This document shows positions 1 through 8,097 of a stretch of DNA of 64,000 bases, piece by piece; position 1 is the stretch's first letter; every line of letters begins with the position of its first letter. A program made the position numbers and the translations under genes. The stretch is from Methanosarcina vacuolata Z-761 (GTDB lineage Archaea; Halobacteriota; Methanosarcinia; Methanosarcinales; Methanosarcinaceae), in contig NZ_CP009520.1 of assembly GCF_000969905.1 (NCBI RefSeq), positions 3,596,001-3,660,000 of the forward strand, given 5' to 3'. The notes below the pieces were generated by a model, which saw only the letters and a list, made by a program, of their open reading frames with translations, ran no database searches and had not been told where the DNA came from.

Positions 1-55
1 AACATAAATAAATATTTATATTAATCAACTATATAATGGTTCTTTGGGTGATTAA

Positions 56-469
56 ATGGTAGATGAAAGTGGTCCAGTTATGGATATTTCGGACACAAAA
101 GAAGAGGTTCCGGTAGCTATGGGACCAAACGAACATGAAATGATAGAACTATTTAGAAGAATTAACGTTAGCAGGCCAATCGCTCTGACACTTGCATGCC
201 TTGCAAAAGGCAGAGAGATCTCATCTCAGAGCATTGAAATGGTATCAGGCTTGAGACAACCTGAAGTCAGTGTTGCAATGCGGTATCTCCGCGAAAATAA
301 CTGGATTGATATCCGGGAAGAAAAGAAATCAAAGGGTAAAGGCAGACCGGTAAAGTTATACAGGCTAACAGTCCCAATGGATTATATTGTCAGCAAGATC
401 GAAGAAGATATTGTAGCTGAGAGTACAATCGTGCTTAGAAATATTGAACGTCTGAAACACATTGCTTGA
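56..469 (+). CDS. winged-helix transcriptional regulator
   Basis: This is a 137-residue soluble protein with a predicted winged helix-turn-helix at about residues 30-110. The recognition helix lies near LRQPEVSVAMRYL, followed by a basic wing rich in K, G and R (KKSKGKGRP). The last 25 residues look helical and could dimerise. The family resembles archaeal ArsR/MarR-like or TrmB-like regulators; no effector-binding domain is present, so the ligand is unknown. The ATG at 56 is preceded by GGGTG at 46-50, five bases away. An AT-rich TATA-like stretch lies at about 11-21, which would give a very short leader. The next gene is an insertion-sequence transposase on the opposite strand, so context gives no hint of its targets. 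DNA-binding regulator is well supported; the regulon is unknown. Confidence 0.82.
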   Translation: MVDESGPVMDISDTKEEVPVAMGPNEHEMIELFRRINVSRPIALTLACLAKGREISSQSIEMVSGLRQPEVSVAMRYLRENNWIDIREEKKSKGKGRPVKLYRLTVPMDYIVSKIEEDIVAESTIVLRNIERLKHIA

Positions 470-672
470 AATTGTTCATGGGGATTCATCCCCACTATAA
501 TTTTTCCCTAAAGATTAATTCTTTTGTTACAGAGGTATTTAATTTCCGAGACTTTTGCTTATTTTAATTTTTTGAAATATGTAGGCCAACATCATCGGAA
601 TTAATGCTAAATTTTGGTGATCCCAGAAGATATTAAAAAATCTCTAATTTCCTAAATTAATTCTCTTATTTT

Positions 673-962
673 GGCTTTTCGTCATTCTCTATGGATAATA
701 CTATTTTTAATTCAAGACAGTGCTGGATTTTATGAGGCTTATGAGGATTTTATGAGGATTTTATGAGGATATTATGAGGATATTATGAGGATATTATGAG
801 GATATTATGAGGATATTATGAGGATATTATGAGGATATTATGAGGATATTATGAGGATATTATGAGGATATTATGAGGATATTATGAGGATATTATGAGG
901 ATATTATGAGGATATTATGAGGATATTATGAGAATATTATCAGGTAAGCTTCATAAAATCCA
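673..962 (+). repeat. dispersed repeat, left half, with expanded 11-bp array
   Basis: Positions 673-725 match the left part of a roughly 100-bp element found seven more times in the window, beginning with GGCTTTTCGTCATTCTCTAT. Inside it an 11-bp unit (ATGAGGATATT, first two units ATGAGGATTTT) is repeated 18 times from 741 to 938. An imperfect 18-bp inverted repeat (724-741 against 945-962) encloses the array. The right end of the element lies beyond the transposase gene at 2866-2906, so an insertion sequence appears to have split it. No coding potential is seen here. Confidence 0.8.
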
Positions 963-991
963 GAGCTGTGCTGGATGAAAAGTAGTATTGT

Positions 992-2644
992 TCATGAAGA
1001 ATGGCGGAAGGCCAACTGAGGATCGACTGAGGACCTATGAGAATCCTGACTTCCGCTTTTTAAGCGCATAAATTCAATTTTCCCATAATTTCTTTTGCTT
1101 TCTGTGAGTTCTGTAACTATTACCTCTCCATTTTGCAGTTCTACTTTTCTGATCTTCTCAAGCTCTAAAAGTAAACTCTCTACTGTATAATCCTCAATAA
1201 TTTTTGTTTCCTTCATCATACTCAGTAGCTTCATTCTAATAATTAGTCCGATAAAGCAGACAAAAATGAATCCCTTTGTTGTTGAATCTTTGTTTGTGTT
1301 TAGTGGAAGCGACTGAATATCATTTTTCATTACTTTGAATCCTTTCTCAACAATATCTCTTTCTCTGTAGTAAGTGAGACATTCTACCCAATCACGTTCT
1401 CCATAATAAAAAAGGAAAAACTTCCCCATTCTGTTTATTCTCTGCGATACTGCATTTTTCTTGATATTGATTTTGAAATGGTCATCTATCTTTTTCCACG
1501 AATAGAAACTTGCCATTTCCCTTGCTCTCTCTTTGAACACCTCTGCCGCATTTCTCCATCCTGGTATTGCTGTTTCTTCCAGTTTTTCCTTCATATCATA
1601 AAGACGGGAGTAAAATGTGCTTTTTTCTTCCATTTCTCTCTTTGGATCATAGAAACAGTATCCATTGATCTTGAATTCCTTTTCCTCAAGAGTCACTGGC
1701 TTTACAAATATTGGTTTTTTGTGAAACTTATGAAGATATTCCGGACTTTCGATGTCTTTTTGTACTGAACTCATAAGCTCTTTGACACTTTTAAGTGCCA
1801 TTGTAGCTGGCATAATAAAAGGAATCTTTTCCCTTACTAATTCCTCAATGTTTCCCTTGCTGAAAAAGCCTCTATCCATTACCAGTGTATAGTTTTCCAT
1901 TCCATGAGCTTCTATCTTTTTTAGAGTATTTTTAAGAGTTGTAACGTCTACAATACTTCCAGGATAGATGTCATACATCACCGGAATTCCTTTTTCCTTA
2001 TCCACAATCATGGAGAGATTTATTTGAGGAAGATCGCAATTGTCTCTATTGTATCCGTATTCAAGAAGATTAATTAGTTGTGAGTAGCTCGATAAACTGG
2101 TAAGATCGTACATTAATGTGCGTTTTGTCCCAAGATTTCTAAACATTTTACCCATAAACATGGATGGAATGTCGCTATTACCTACTTTTGCAAGTAGATT
2201 ACTGATGTTTTGACTTTTCAAGGGTAACTCAGGCCACTGGAGAGAAAGAACAGAATTCTCATACCAGGTTTTAAGGTTATACATAGCTGTAGGACGAATT
2301 ACACGATTAAGTGCCATTGAAAGTATCATGTTCCTGTCTTTTTCATTGAACAGATCACCAAGATACTCTTCAATTTTGAGTTCTTCTACTATTTTCTGTA
2401 ATGGAAGGAACTCACCATAGTTATAAGCATTTACAGGTTTGCTGGAAACGAAAGAAGTCTCATCTTGCACGATTTCATCGGAAGAGTTTAATGCGTCACG
2501 AACTCTAACAGGTTTACCGTTTATGTTTCTGCCAACATATTTGGATTTATGGCGAATTTGTTTCTTTTCCTTATCGTAATAAGGAATATCTTCGTACCAG
2601 TACTCAATTCCATTTATTTTCTTGATGCGGAGGATAGACTTCAT
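992..2644 (-). CDS. IS1634-type DDE transposase
   Basis: This is a transposase of about 550 residues of the IS1634 (IS4-like) group. The N-terminus opens with the typical YWYEDIPYYDKEKKQIRHKS segment. The DDE core follows: YDLTSLSSYS for the first acidic residue, VMDRGFFSK for the second, and a C-terminal YRERDIVEKGFKVMKNDI with the conserved glutamate. I chose the ATG at 2644 (MKSILRIKK); the open frame runs upstream to 2728 but enters a 77-bp tandem duplication. The start lies in a palindrome (ATGCGCTTA 2643-2651, TAAGCGCAT 2657-2665) that could be an operator. The last 15 or so residues (after SGSQDS) may be read from flanking DNA. The frame is intact, so it may be active. A shared TTTTAAGCGCATA occurs inverted at 1058-1070 and 2761-2773. 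Confidence 0.88.
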   Translation of the reverse strand: MKSILRIKKINGIEYWYEDIPYYDKEKKQIRHKSKYVGRNINGKPVRVRDALNSSDEIVQDETSFVSSKPVNAYNYGEFLPLQKIVEELKIEEYLGDLFNEKDRNMILSMALNRVIRPTAMYNLKTWYENSVLSLQWPELPLKSQNISNLLAKVGNSDIPSMFMGKMFRNLGTKRTLMYDLTSLSSYSQLINLLEYGYNRDNCDLPQINLSMIVDKEKGIPVMYDIYPGSIVDVTTLKNTLKKIEAHGMENYTLVMDRGFFSKGNIEELVREKIPFIMPATMALKSVKELMSSVQKDIESPEYLHKFHKKPIFVKPVTLEEKEFKINGYCFYDPKREMEEKSTFYSRLYDMKEKLEETAIPGWRNAAEVFKERAREMASFYSWKKIDDHFKINIKKNAVSQRINRMGKFFLFYYGERDWVECLTYYRERDIVEKGFKVMKNDIQSLPLNTNKDSTTKGFIFVCFIGLIIRMKLLSMMKETKIIEDYTVESLLLELEKIRKVELQNGEVIVTELTESKRNYGKIEFMRLKSGSQDSHRSSVDPQLAFRHSS

Positions 2645-2710
2645 GCGCTTATATAATAAGCGCATAATAGTATAGATAGTTTTTGAATTGTTGTTTGGAA
2701 ATGAGTAAGT

Positions 2711-2864
2711 TAGTATGCATCTGCACACGAATTAAATGAGCAAAATAGGGATACAAAAAGTATGCGCTTAAAATTTGGGAATTAAGGTAGTATGCATCTG
2801 CACACGAATTAAATGAGCAAAATAGGGATACAAAAAGTATGCGCTTAAAATTTGGGAATTAAGG
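2711..2864. repeat. 77-bp perfect-looking tandem duplication upstream of the transposase
   Basis: The unit at 2711-2787 is repeated at 2788-2864 with no difference that I can see. Each copy carries TATGCGCTTAAAA, which also occurs inverted just past the transposase stop. The duplication covers the promoter side of the transposase gene and probably the insertion-sequence end. Confidence 0.9.
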
Positions 2865-2865
2865 G

Positions 2866-2906
2866 AGAATACTATGAGGATATCCGCCCAAAACAACAAA
2901 GAGACC
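2866..2906 (+). repeat. dispersed repeat, right half
   Basis: The segment holds the ACTATGAGGATATCC and AAAACAACAAAGAGACC parts that form the right end of the dispersed element whose left half is at 673. The IS1634-type element lies between the two halves, so this marks the other side of its insertion point. Confidence 0.7.
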
Positions 2907-3035
2907 AGTTTTTAAAGAGACCTATTTTTTAAAGTGACCTATTTTTTAAAGTGAAAAAGACTCAGAAATACACGAAAAAGATTCAAAACAGAATGACATT
3001 AATAAAAAACAAAATAGCATCAATAAAACATATAG

Positions 3036-3109
3036 TGGGCCCGCTGCGATTCGAACGCAGGACCTCACGGTTATCAGCCGTGCGCTCCACCAGGCTAAGC
3101 TACGGGCCC
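3036..3109 (-). tRNA. tRNA-Ile(GAU), copy 1
   Basis: Read on the minus strand this is a 74-nt cloverleaf. The acceptor stem GGGCCCG pairs with CGGGCCC and is followed by discriminator A. The anticodon stem-loop CGGCTGATAACCG has GAT at the anticodon, so it decodes AUU/AUC. The T-arm contains GTTCGAATC. No intron is present. The 3' CCA is not encoded. A nearly identical copy lies 62 bp away on the same strand, and the two are probably co-transcribed. Confidence 0.96.
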
Positions 3110-3171
3110 AAATGAAGGATAACTGGGTTATAAAACCTGTAAACTCCTGAGAAAGGATTGTCATATTGTGG

Positions 3172-3245
3172 TGGGCCCGCTGCGATTCGAACGCAGGACC
3201 TCACGGTTATCAGCCGTGCGCTCCACCAAGCTAAGCTACGGGCCC
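3172..3245 (-). tRNA. tRNA-Ile(GAU), copy 2
   Basis: This is the same cloverleaf as the downstream copy at 3036-3109, differing by a single base in the D-loop (CTTAGCTTGG here, CTTAGCCTGG there). The anticodon is GAU. Being first in the transcript it probably carries the promoter: a TATAA-type stretch on the minus strand lies near 3340. Both copies keep all stems paired, so both look functional. Confidence 0.96.
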
Positions 3246-3415
3246 AAATGTCAGGTTTTTTAAAATTACCGAAGTAGAAAGGCTTTTCGGGAAAGCTTCC
3301 CAATCCGACAACACTTCTAATACTCAATTTACTACTTATAACTTTTGCTTGAAGCTCTTAAATTTCTAAGTTTCAAAAATTTATATGTAAGACGTCGAGC
3401 CTATGTGGCGACAGC

Positions 3416-3423
3416 TTTATATA
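3416..3423 (+). promoter_or_regulatory. TATA box for tRNA-Ala
   Basis: TTTATATA lies about 47 bp before the mature 5' end of the tRNA-Ala gene. Archaeal transcription starts 25-30 bp after the TATA box, so it would begin near 3445 and leave a short leader to be trimmed by RNase P. Confidence 0.5.
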
Positions 3424-3469
3424 AGATATTGAGTGTATGAGGGATGCTGATAAAGCATAAGCCTGATAT

Positions 3470-3541
3470 GGGCCGGTAGATCAGGGGAAGATCGCTACCT
3501 TGGCATGGTAGAGGCCTCGGGTTCAATTCCCGACCGGTCCA
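3470..3541 (+). tRNA. tRNA-Ala(GGC)
   Basis: This is a 72-nt cloverleaf. The acceptor GGGCCGG pairs with CCGGTCC and is followed by discriminator A. Base pair 3:70 is G-U, the known identity determinant of alanine tRNAs. The anticodon arm CTACC-TTGGCAT-GGTAG gives anticodon GGC, reading GCC/GCU. The T-arm has GGTTCAATTCC. There is no intron and no encoded CCA. Confidence 0.96.
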
Positions 3542-3967
3542 TTTAATAACTTTTAATAGTCTTGGACAACACTACTATTTTTCAAATGTCTATTTTACTT
3601 TCTAGTACTTTTTAAAGTCGATGGAAGCCAGAAAACCTCTATTCTCCTTTAAAATTATCTTTTTTGCTTAATGACAGGACATATCTTAAAAATTGAAATT
3701 AAAAGGCTAGTTAAATATTTGGAAATTAAAGGGACCCATAGCATAGAAGTTGGCTTATAATCAGCTTCTATTTTGTGTTTTGAGAGTTGTATAGGTCTGT
3801 TAAACATTACATCTATTTTGAAAGTGTTTATTACTGCCTCAAATGGTTCGTTATTTTCCATGAAGGCAGTACTCTGGAGTTGAGTTAGATTACCGAGGTA
3901 TTTATAATTCTAGCCCGACGAAGACAAAAAATAGACGAGCAGATTTCAGCAGGATAATATAAACGCT
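3542..3967. other. spacer between tRNA-Ala and the lectin gene
   Basis: These 426 bases are AT-rich, and I see no convincing gene in them. A 68-codon minus-strand frame (3655-3861) has no ribosome binding site and no recognisable motif. The T-rich run just after the tRNA (3540-3600) is a plausible termination region. Confidence 0.5.
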
Positions 3968-5074
3968 TTATTTCACTGTATCTGCCGTCACATCTCTATT
4001 GTGCCAGGTACTGTTAGAACTATGCCATGCATATTCGTAAACATGATAATTATTTCCAATATAGTAGACACGTGGATCTCCGCCGTAGATTATTGATGAA
4101 AGTTTATAACGTACTGCTGGCTGTCCACCAGAATCTACTGTCACATCTCTGTTGTGCCAGGTACTGTCAGAGCTATGCCATGCATATTCGTAGACATGAC
4201 TATTATCGCCAAAATAGTAGACACGTGGATTTTCACGGTAGGTTATTGATGAAAGCTCTCTAAAATTTTCTGCTGGTTGCCCACCAGAATCTACTGTCAC
4301 ATCTCTGTTGTGCCAGGTACTGTCAGAGCTATGCCATGCATATTCGTAGACATGGCCATTATTGCCATAATAGTAGACACGCGGATCTCCAACGTAAGTT
4401 ATTGATGAAAGCGGACTTGCAGGCAATGCTGGCTGTCCACCAGAATCTACAGTCACATCTCTGTTATGCCAGGTACGGTCAGAACTATGCCATGCATATT
4501 CGTAAACATGATAATTATTTCCAATATAGTAGACACGCGGATCTCCAACGTAAGTTATTGATGAAAGCAGACTTATAGACAATGTTGGCTGTCCACCAGA
4601 ATCTACAGTCACATCGCTGTTATGCCAGGTACTGTCAGAGCTATGCCATGCATATTCATAGACATGATAATTTTTGCCAAGATAGTAGACATGTCTATTA
4701 AACGGAGTATAATTGGTTGTTGATGAAAGCGAACTTATAGACAATGCTGGCTGCCCACCAGAATATGCTGTCACATCTCTGGAGTGCCAACTGCCACCAA
4801 CCCAACTACCACCAACCCATCCTTCATTGGCAAGTTCGTAGACATGATTGTTATTGCCAAAATAGTAGACATAAATATTATCAAATCCATCGTTTATTGA
4901 CGTAAATGCGCTTCCATCTACTGCTGGTTGTCCCCCTGCCTCTGCTGTCACATCTTTGTTGTGCCATGTACTGTCAGAGCTATGCCATGCATATTCGTAG
5001 ACATGACCATTATTTCCAATATAATAGACACGTGGATCTCCGCCGTAGGTTATTGATGAAAGTAGACTATTCAT
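3968..5074 (-). CDS. seven-repeat lectin-like beta-propeller protein
   Basis: This 368-residue protein consists almost wholly of seven repeats of about 46-58 residues. Each reads roughly LSSITY-DPRVYYIGNN-HVYEYAWHSS-TWHNRDVT-GGQPA. The W, H and Y pattern with YYxGxNxHVYEY resembles the blades of fucose/galactose-binding propeller lectins (fungal AAL and Photorhabdus PLL families). The seven blades would close one propeller with binding pockets between neighbours; sugar binding is inference. The second blade deviates, with a duplicated VGGSW motif. No signal peptide or anchor is seen, so it is cytosolic or exported by an unknown route. The DNA repeats are nearly identical, indicating recent duplication or ongoing gene conversion. 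The ATG at 5074 has GGGGGT about 11 bases upstream. Confidence 0.75.
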   Translation of the reverse strand: MNSLLSSITYGGDPRVYYIGNNGHVYEYAWHSSDSTWHNKDVTAEAGGQPAVDGSAFTSINDGFDNIYVYYFGNNNHVYELANEGWVGGSWVGGSWHSRDVTAYSGGQPALSISSLSSTTNYTPFNRHVYYLGKNYHVYEYAWHSSDSTWHNSDVTVDSGGQPTLSISLLSSITYVGDPRVYYIGNNYHVYEYAWHSSDRTWHNRDVTVDSGGQPALPASPLSSITYVGDPRVYYYGNNGHVYEYAWHSSDSTWHNRDVTVDSGGQPAENFRELSSITYRENPRVYYFGDNSHVYEYAWHSSDSTWHNRDVTVDSGGQPAVRYKLSSIIYGGDPRVYYIGNNYHVYEYAWHSSNSTWHNRDVTADTVK

Positions 5075-5270
5075 TTATTTTCATACCCCCAATTTAATCG
5101 TTATAGATTAAAATTGGCGGAATATTATATATATACTAGTATAAACGCTTGTGAATAATATTGGTATTTTTAAGTGGAATAAGAAGTAATTACCAAAATG
5201 CCTAAAAGTTGATTTTTCAAGTTTTTGCGATTGCCAAAAATAATTTTATCGTTATTTGAAAGGGGAGTTT

Positions 5271-5852
5271 ATGAAACACTTCATTACACAAGACACGCCT
5301 GTTACGGAAGAAGTGCTTAATGTCATTGCTCATTTGCCCACGAAAAGTCTTCCTGCGATAGTTGAAGATAAATTTTTTGTTAAACTGAGCGACCTAAATA
5401 TTATGCGTATAGCAGTTTTACTTGCGCAAAAAAGCTATGACGAAGGTGGGTGCCCCATCGGCGGCGTTATCATTGATAACAATACTCGCCGGATTATTGG
5501 AAAAGGACACAATACGCTTGTGCAGGATAACGATCCTTACAACCACGGTGAAACGTCAGCCATACGCGATGCAGGACGACAGGACTTCAGTAATACTACA
5601 ATTTTCACAACGCTTAGCCCATGTGACACTTGTGCCACGTTAATATATATGCGCCAATTCAGCCGCGTGGTCGTCGGCGATGTTACTAACGCCTCGGGTA
5701 ACGAACAGATGCTTCGCGAGAAGGGTGTCAAAGTCGATATCCTTGAAGACCCTGTGGGAATAGAATTGTATGCAAAATATCGTGCCGAAAAGCCGGAACT
5801 CGACATGGAAGATTGGAAAGGCCTGGCTGCCGTTCGTAAGGCTGCAAGATAG
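5271..5852 (+). CDS. cytosine deaminase-like zinc hydrolase
   Basis: This 193-residue enzyme belongs to the cytidine/cytosine deaminase fold. The zinc and catalytic signature is HGE at residues 92-94 and SPCDTC at 117-121 (H92, C118, C121 bind zinc; E94 is the proton shuttle). The flanking segments TTLSPCDTC and the VVGDVTNASGNE region resemble yeast cytosine deaminase (Fcy1) more than tRNA or riboflavin deaminases. It has an extra N-terminal stretch of about 40 residues. The expected reaction is cytosine to uracil for pyrimidine salvage; guanine or another nucleobase cannot be excluded. I chose the ATG at 5271 because GGGGAG lies six bases upstream; the frame also opens at TTG 5256. It is a stand-alone gene. 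Its base composition is a little richer in GC than its neighbours, compatible with transfer. Confidence 0.8.
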   Translation: MKHFITQDTPVTEEVLNVIAHLPTKSLPAIVEDKFFVKLSDLNIMRIAVLLAQKSYDEGGCPIGGVIIDNNTRRIIGKGHNTLVQDNDPYNHGETSAIRDAGRQDFSNTTIFTTLSPCDTCATLIYMRQFSRVVVGDVTNASGNEQMLREKGVKVDILEDPVGIELYAKYRAEKPELDMEDWKGLAAVRKAAR

Positions 5853-6102
5853 AATTAAAAAAATAGGCAGTCCAAATAACCCTGATCAATACCGCCTTTT
5901 TCGTTTCTTGAGCCATCTCTGAATGGCTCGATATTTGTCCTTGGAAACAGCAGTTTTGATCTGATTATATGCCTCAAAGGTTTTAGCGATCACATTCATT
6001 TTAGCAATCACATTCGTTTTAGCGATTACATTCCGCAAAGATGGAAAAAAAGAAGAAAGCAAAAAAGCGGTGTAACGTGGTTCACAAGGCTTGACCTGCA
6101 CC

Positions 6103-6303
6103 AATGAAGTATATTACGGGATCAGTTTTGAAGCTGTCCTGAATTTGCTTCATTTTACGGATACGCGTTAATGAAGTATATTGCGGGATCAGTTTTGAAG
6201 CTGTCCTGAATTTGCTTCATTTTACAGATTACGCGCAATGAAGTATATTACGGGATCAGAGTTCAAGCTGTCCTGAATTTACTCCAATTTACAGATTGCT
6301 CCC
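6103..6303. repeat. three tandem 67-bp repeats with internal hairpin ends
   Basis: Units start at 6103, 6170 and 6237. Each begins AATGAAGTATATT and carries CTTCATT (CTCCAATT in the last) about 45 bases later, so each could fold back through AATGAAG/CTTCATT. Units 1 and 2 are nearly identical; unit 3 has drifted. No coding frame is supported. Confidence 0.8.
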
Positions 6304-6431
6304 TCATGAACCAATTAATATTATATAGGTAACAATATAAAAAAGTAACGATAGAATTCAATTTTATTTAATCAGTGTTTATATTTAACAGGCTTATCCA
6401 CGAATTGGTTACCTGCAGTTACCGATTTGAG

Positions 6432-6495
6432 TATTATTTTTCAGAATTATTATTTTTCAGAATTATTATTTTTCAGAATTATTATTTTTCAGAAT
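6432..6495. repeat. four tandem copies of a 16-bp AT-rich unit
   Basis: The unit TATTATTTTTCAGAAT is repeated four times without change. It lies in the long spacer (5853-6760) upstream of the YVTN protein gene. The rest of that spacer holds the 67-bp repeats and no supported gene. Confidence 0.85.
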
Positions 6496-6760
6496 ATATC
6501 TTAAACAACCACTTGGTTGCAGATGACCTGATAGCAACCTTTTACTATTACATCTCCTTCTAACCTTGAAGAAAATAGATTTATCTCAGCATTTTGCTGA
6601 TACAAAGCACCCCCACTTTTTAATGTATGTAATCTATTATATTCTTGTATTAATATACTCTTTTTGTTCAAACGGGGGAATTTGCAAGTAGTTGTATAAA
6701 ATGATAAGACAGCTGCTGTAAGCTCTTTTCTCATCGCCAATAGTATTTTGGGGGATTAAA

Positions 6761-7759
6761 ATGAAAGAAAGAACATATGCTAAAACACACAGTGGACATG
6801 CCTTCATAAAAGTTTTGGGAATAGCAATGCTGGCTATTTCAATGATGGTGAGTATAGCAGGCGCAGAACCCTATGCATATATTACGAACTCCGGAAGCAA
6901 CAATATCTCTGTAATTGATACAACCACAAACACAGTTACAGCCAATGTGACTGTAGGAAACTATCCTGTTGGAGTTGCAGTCTCTCCAGATGGAACAAAG
7001 GTATATGTGACGAACTCATTCAGCAACAATGTTGCTGTAATTGATAATGCAACCAACACTGTTACATCAACAGTGAATGTCGGTAAATGGCCTCTAGGAG
7101 TTGCAGTCAGTCCGGATGGAACAAAGGCATATGTGGCGAACGGGGGCAACAACAGCGTTTCTGTAATTGACACTTCAAATAATACAGTTACATCAACGGT
7201 GGATGTCGGTAAATGGCCTCTAGGAGTTGCAGTCAGTCCGGACGGGACAGAGACGTATGTTACAAACGCATTCAACAACAATGTTTCTGTAATTGACACT
7301 GTAACTAACAATGTTACAGACACCGTGCCTGTAGGCTACATTCCTGTTGGAGTTGCAGCCTCCCCGGATGGAAAAATAGTGTATATTACTAACACTGGCA
7401 GCAACAGTGTTTCTGTAATTGACACTGAAACTAAAACTGTCACATCAACGGTAAGTGTTGGAGAATATCCTGTTGGAGTTGCAGTCTCTCCGGATGGAAC
7501 AAAGGTATATGTGGTGAACGCTGGCAGCAACAATGTTTCTGTAATTGACGCAGCAACCAATTCCGTTGCAGCCACAGTAAATGTAGGGAATATGCCTCAT
7601 GGTGTTGCAGTAACCTCTGACGGAACAAAGGCATATGTGTCAAACTCCGACTACAATGGAACCGTCTCTGTAATTGACACTGAAACAAACACAGTTACAG
7701 CTACTGTACCTGTAGGAAACTATCCTGTTGCCATCGGGCTGTTTATAGTTCCTCTTTAA
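6761..7759 (+). CDS. secreted YVTN beta-propeller surface protein
   Basis: This is a 332-residue exported protein. Residues 1-36 form a signal peptide: a basic N-terminus, a hydrophobic core near LGIAMLAISMMVSIAGA, and likely cleavage before EPYAY. It is followed by seven repeats of 42 residues with the pattern Y(V/I)TN-NNVSVIDT-TNTVT-TVxVGxxPVGVAVSPDGTK. Such YVTN repeats form a seven-blade propeller and are common in Methanosarcina surface-layer proteins. Here the seven blades are the whole mature protein: no PKD domain, membrane anchor or C-terminal sorting signal follows. It may be released, held through other proteins, or truncated. The ATG at 6761 has GGGGGATT just upstream. A short open stretch in another frame after the stop (to about 7862) could be a lost C-terminal extension. 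Confidence 0.88.
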   Translation: MKERTYAKTHSGHAFIKVLGIAMLAISMMVSIAGAEPYAYITNSGSNNISVIDTTTNTVTANVTVGNYPVGVAVSPDGTKVYVTNSFSNNVAVIDNATNTVTSTVNVGKWPLGVAVSPDGTKAYVANGGNNSVSVIDTSNNTVTSTVDVGKWPLGVAVSPDGTETYVTNAFNNNVSVIDTVTNNVTDTVPVGYIPVGVAASPDGKIVYITNTGSNSVSVIDTETKTVTSTVSVGEYPVGVAVSPDGTKVYVVNAGSNNVSVIDAATNSVAATVNVGNMPHGVAVTSDGTKAYVSNSDYNGTVSVIDTETNTVTATVPVGNYPVAIGLFIVPL

Positions 7760-8097
7760 TCAGGTAGAAGTTTACATCAAGAATGGAAAACTTTCGTCAG
7801 ATGGAGGACAGACGTTTATTGATCTGGCAAACATCGTAATCAATGCTTTAAAAACAAGCTGAGTAAGCAAAGATTATTAGGAATGCGCACACAACAAGCT
7901 GAGTAAGCCGTTAAAACTCGAGGAGGTAAAGAACTCCTCTTTAACTATTTAATTGAATATAATGTAGATAATGTAGACTCTGCTTAAAAATCTAGTAATT
8001 TTGAATTTTACATTTATCACTGGATATTGGTACTGAGTCAGCCAGGAGTCTGAACAAGGCCCTTAGAGATCCGTTATAACAAGTATAAATGGAGGCA
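7760..8097. other. spacer between convergent genes, possible coding remnant
   Basis: About 34 codons are open in the +1 frame right after the YVTN stop (beginning NQVEVYIKNGKLSSDGG, ending before TGA near 7862). They look protein-like and may be a frameshifted tail. The motif ACAAGCTGAGTAAGC occurs twice (near 7852 and 7890). The remainder shows no feature. Confidence 0.35.

Noticed and set aside
741-938. Possible CRISPR array
   Set aside because: The 11-bp units are contiguous with no unique spacers, and no cas genes are near. The same applies to arrays at 12661, 15944, 22171 and 30231.
3655-3861. 68-codon minus-strand frame downstream of the lectin gene
   Set aside because: It has no ribosome binding site, recognisable family or conserved motif, and lies in an AT-rich spacer. 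I treat it as chance.
4027-5097. Plus-strand frames across the lectin gene
   Set aside because: They are antisense shadows of the repeated blades; each repeats the same HIRRHD-like motif because the DNA below repeats.
5886-6104. 72-codon minus-strand frame with NVIAK repeats
   Set aside because: The repeat comes from short direct DNA repeats (TTTTAGCRATCACATTC) and there is no start signal or homology.
6501-6740. 79-codon minus-strand frame upstream of the YVTN gene
   Set aside because: It occupies the promoter region of a well-supported gene and has no recognised domain.
6961-7688. Minus-strand frames inside the YVTN gene
   Set aside because: They are antisense shadows of the 126-bp tandem repeats encoding the propeller.
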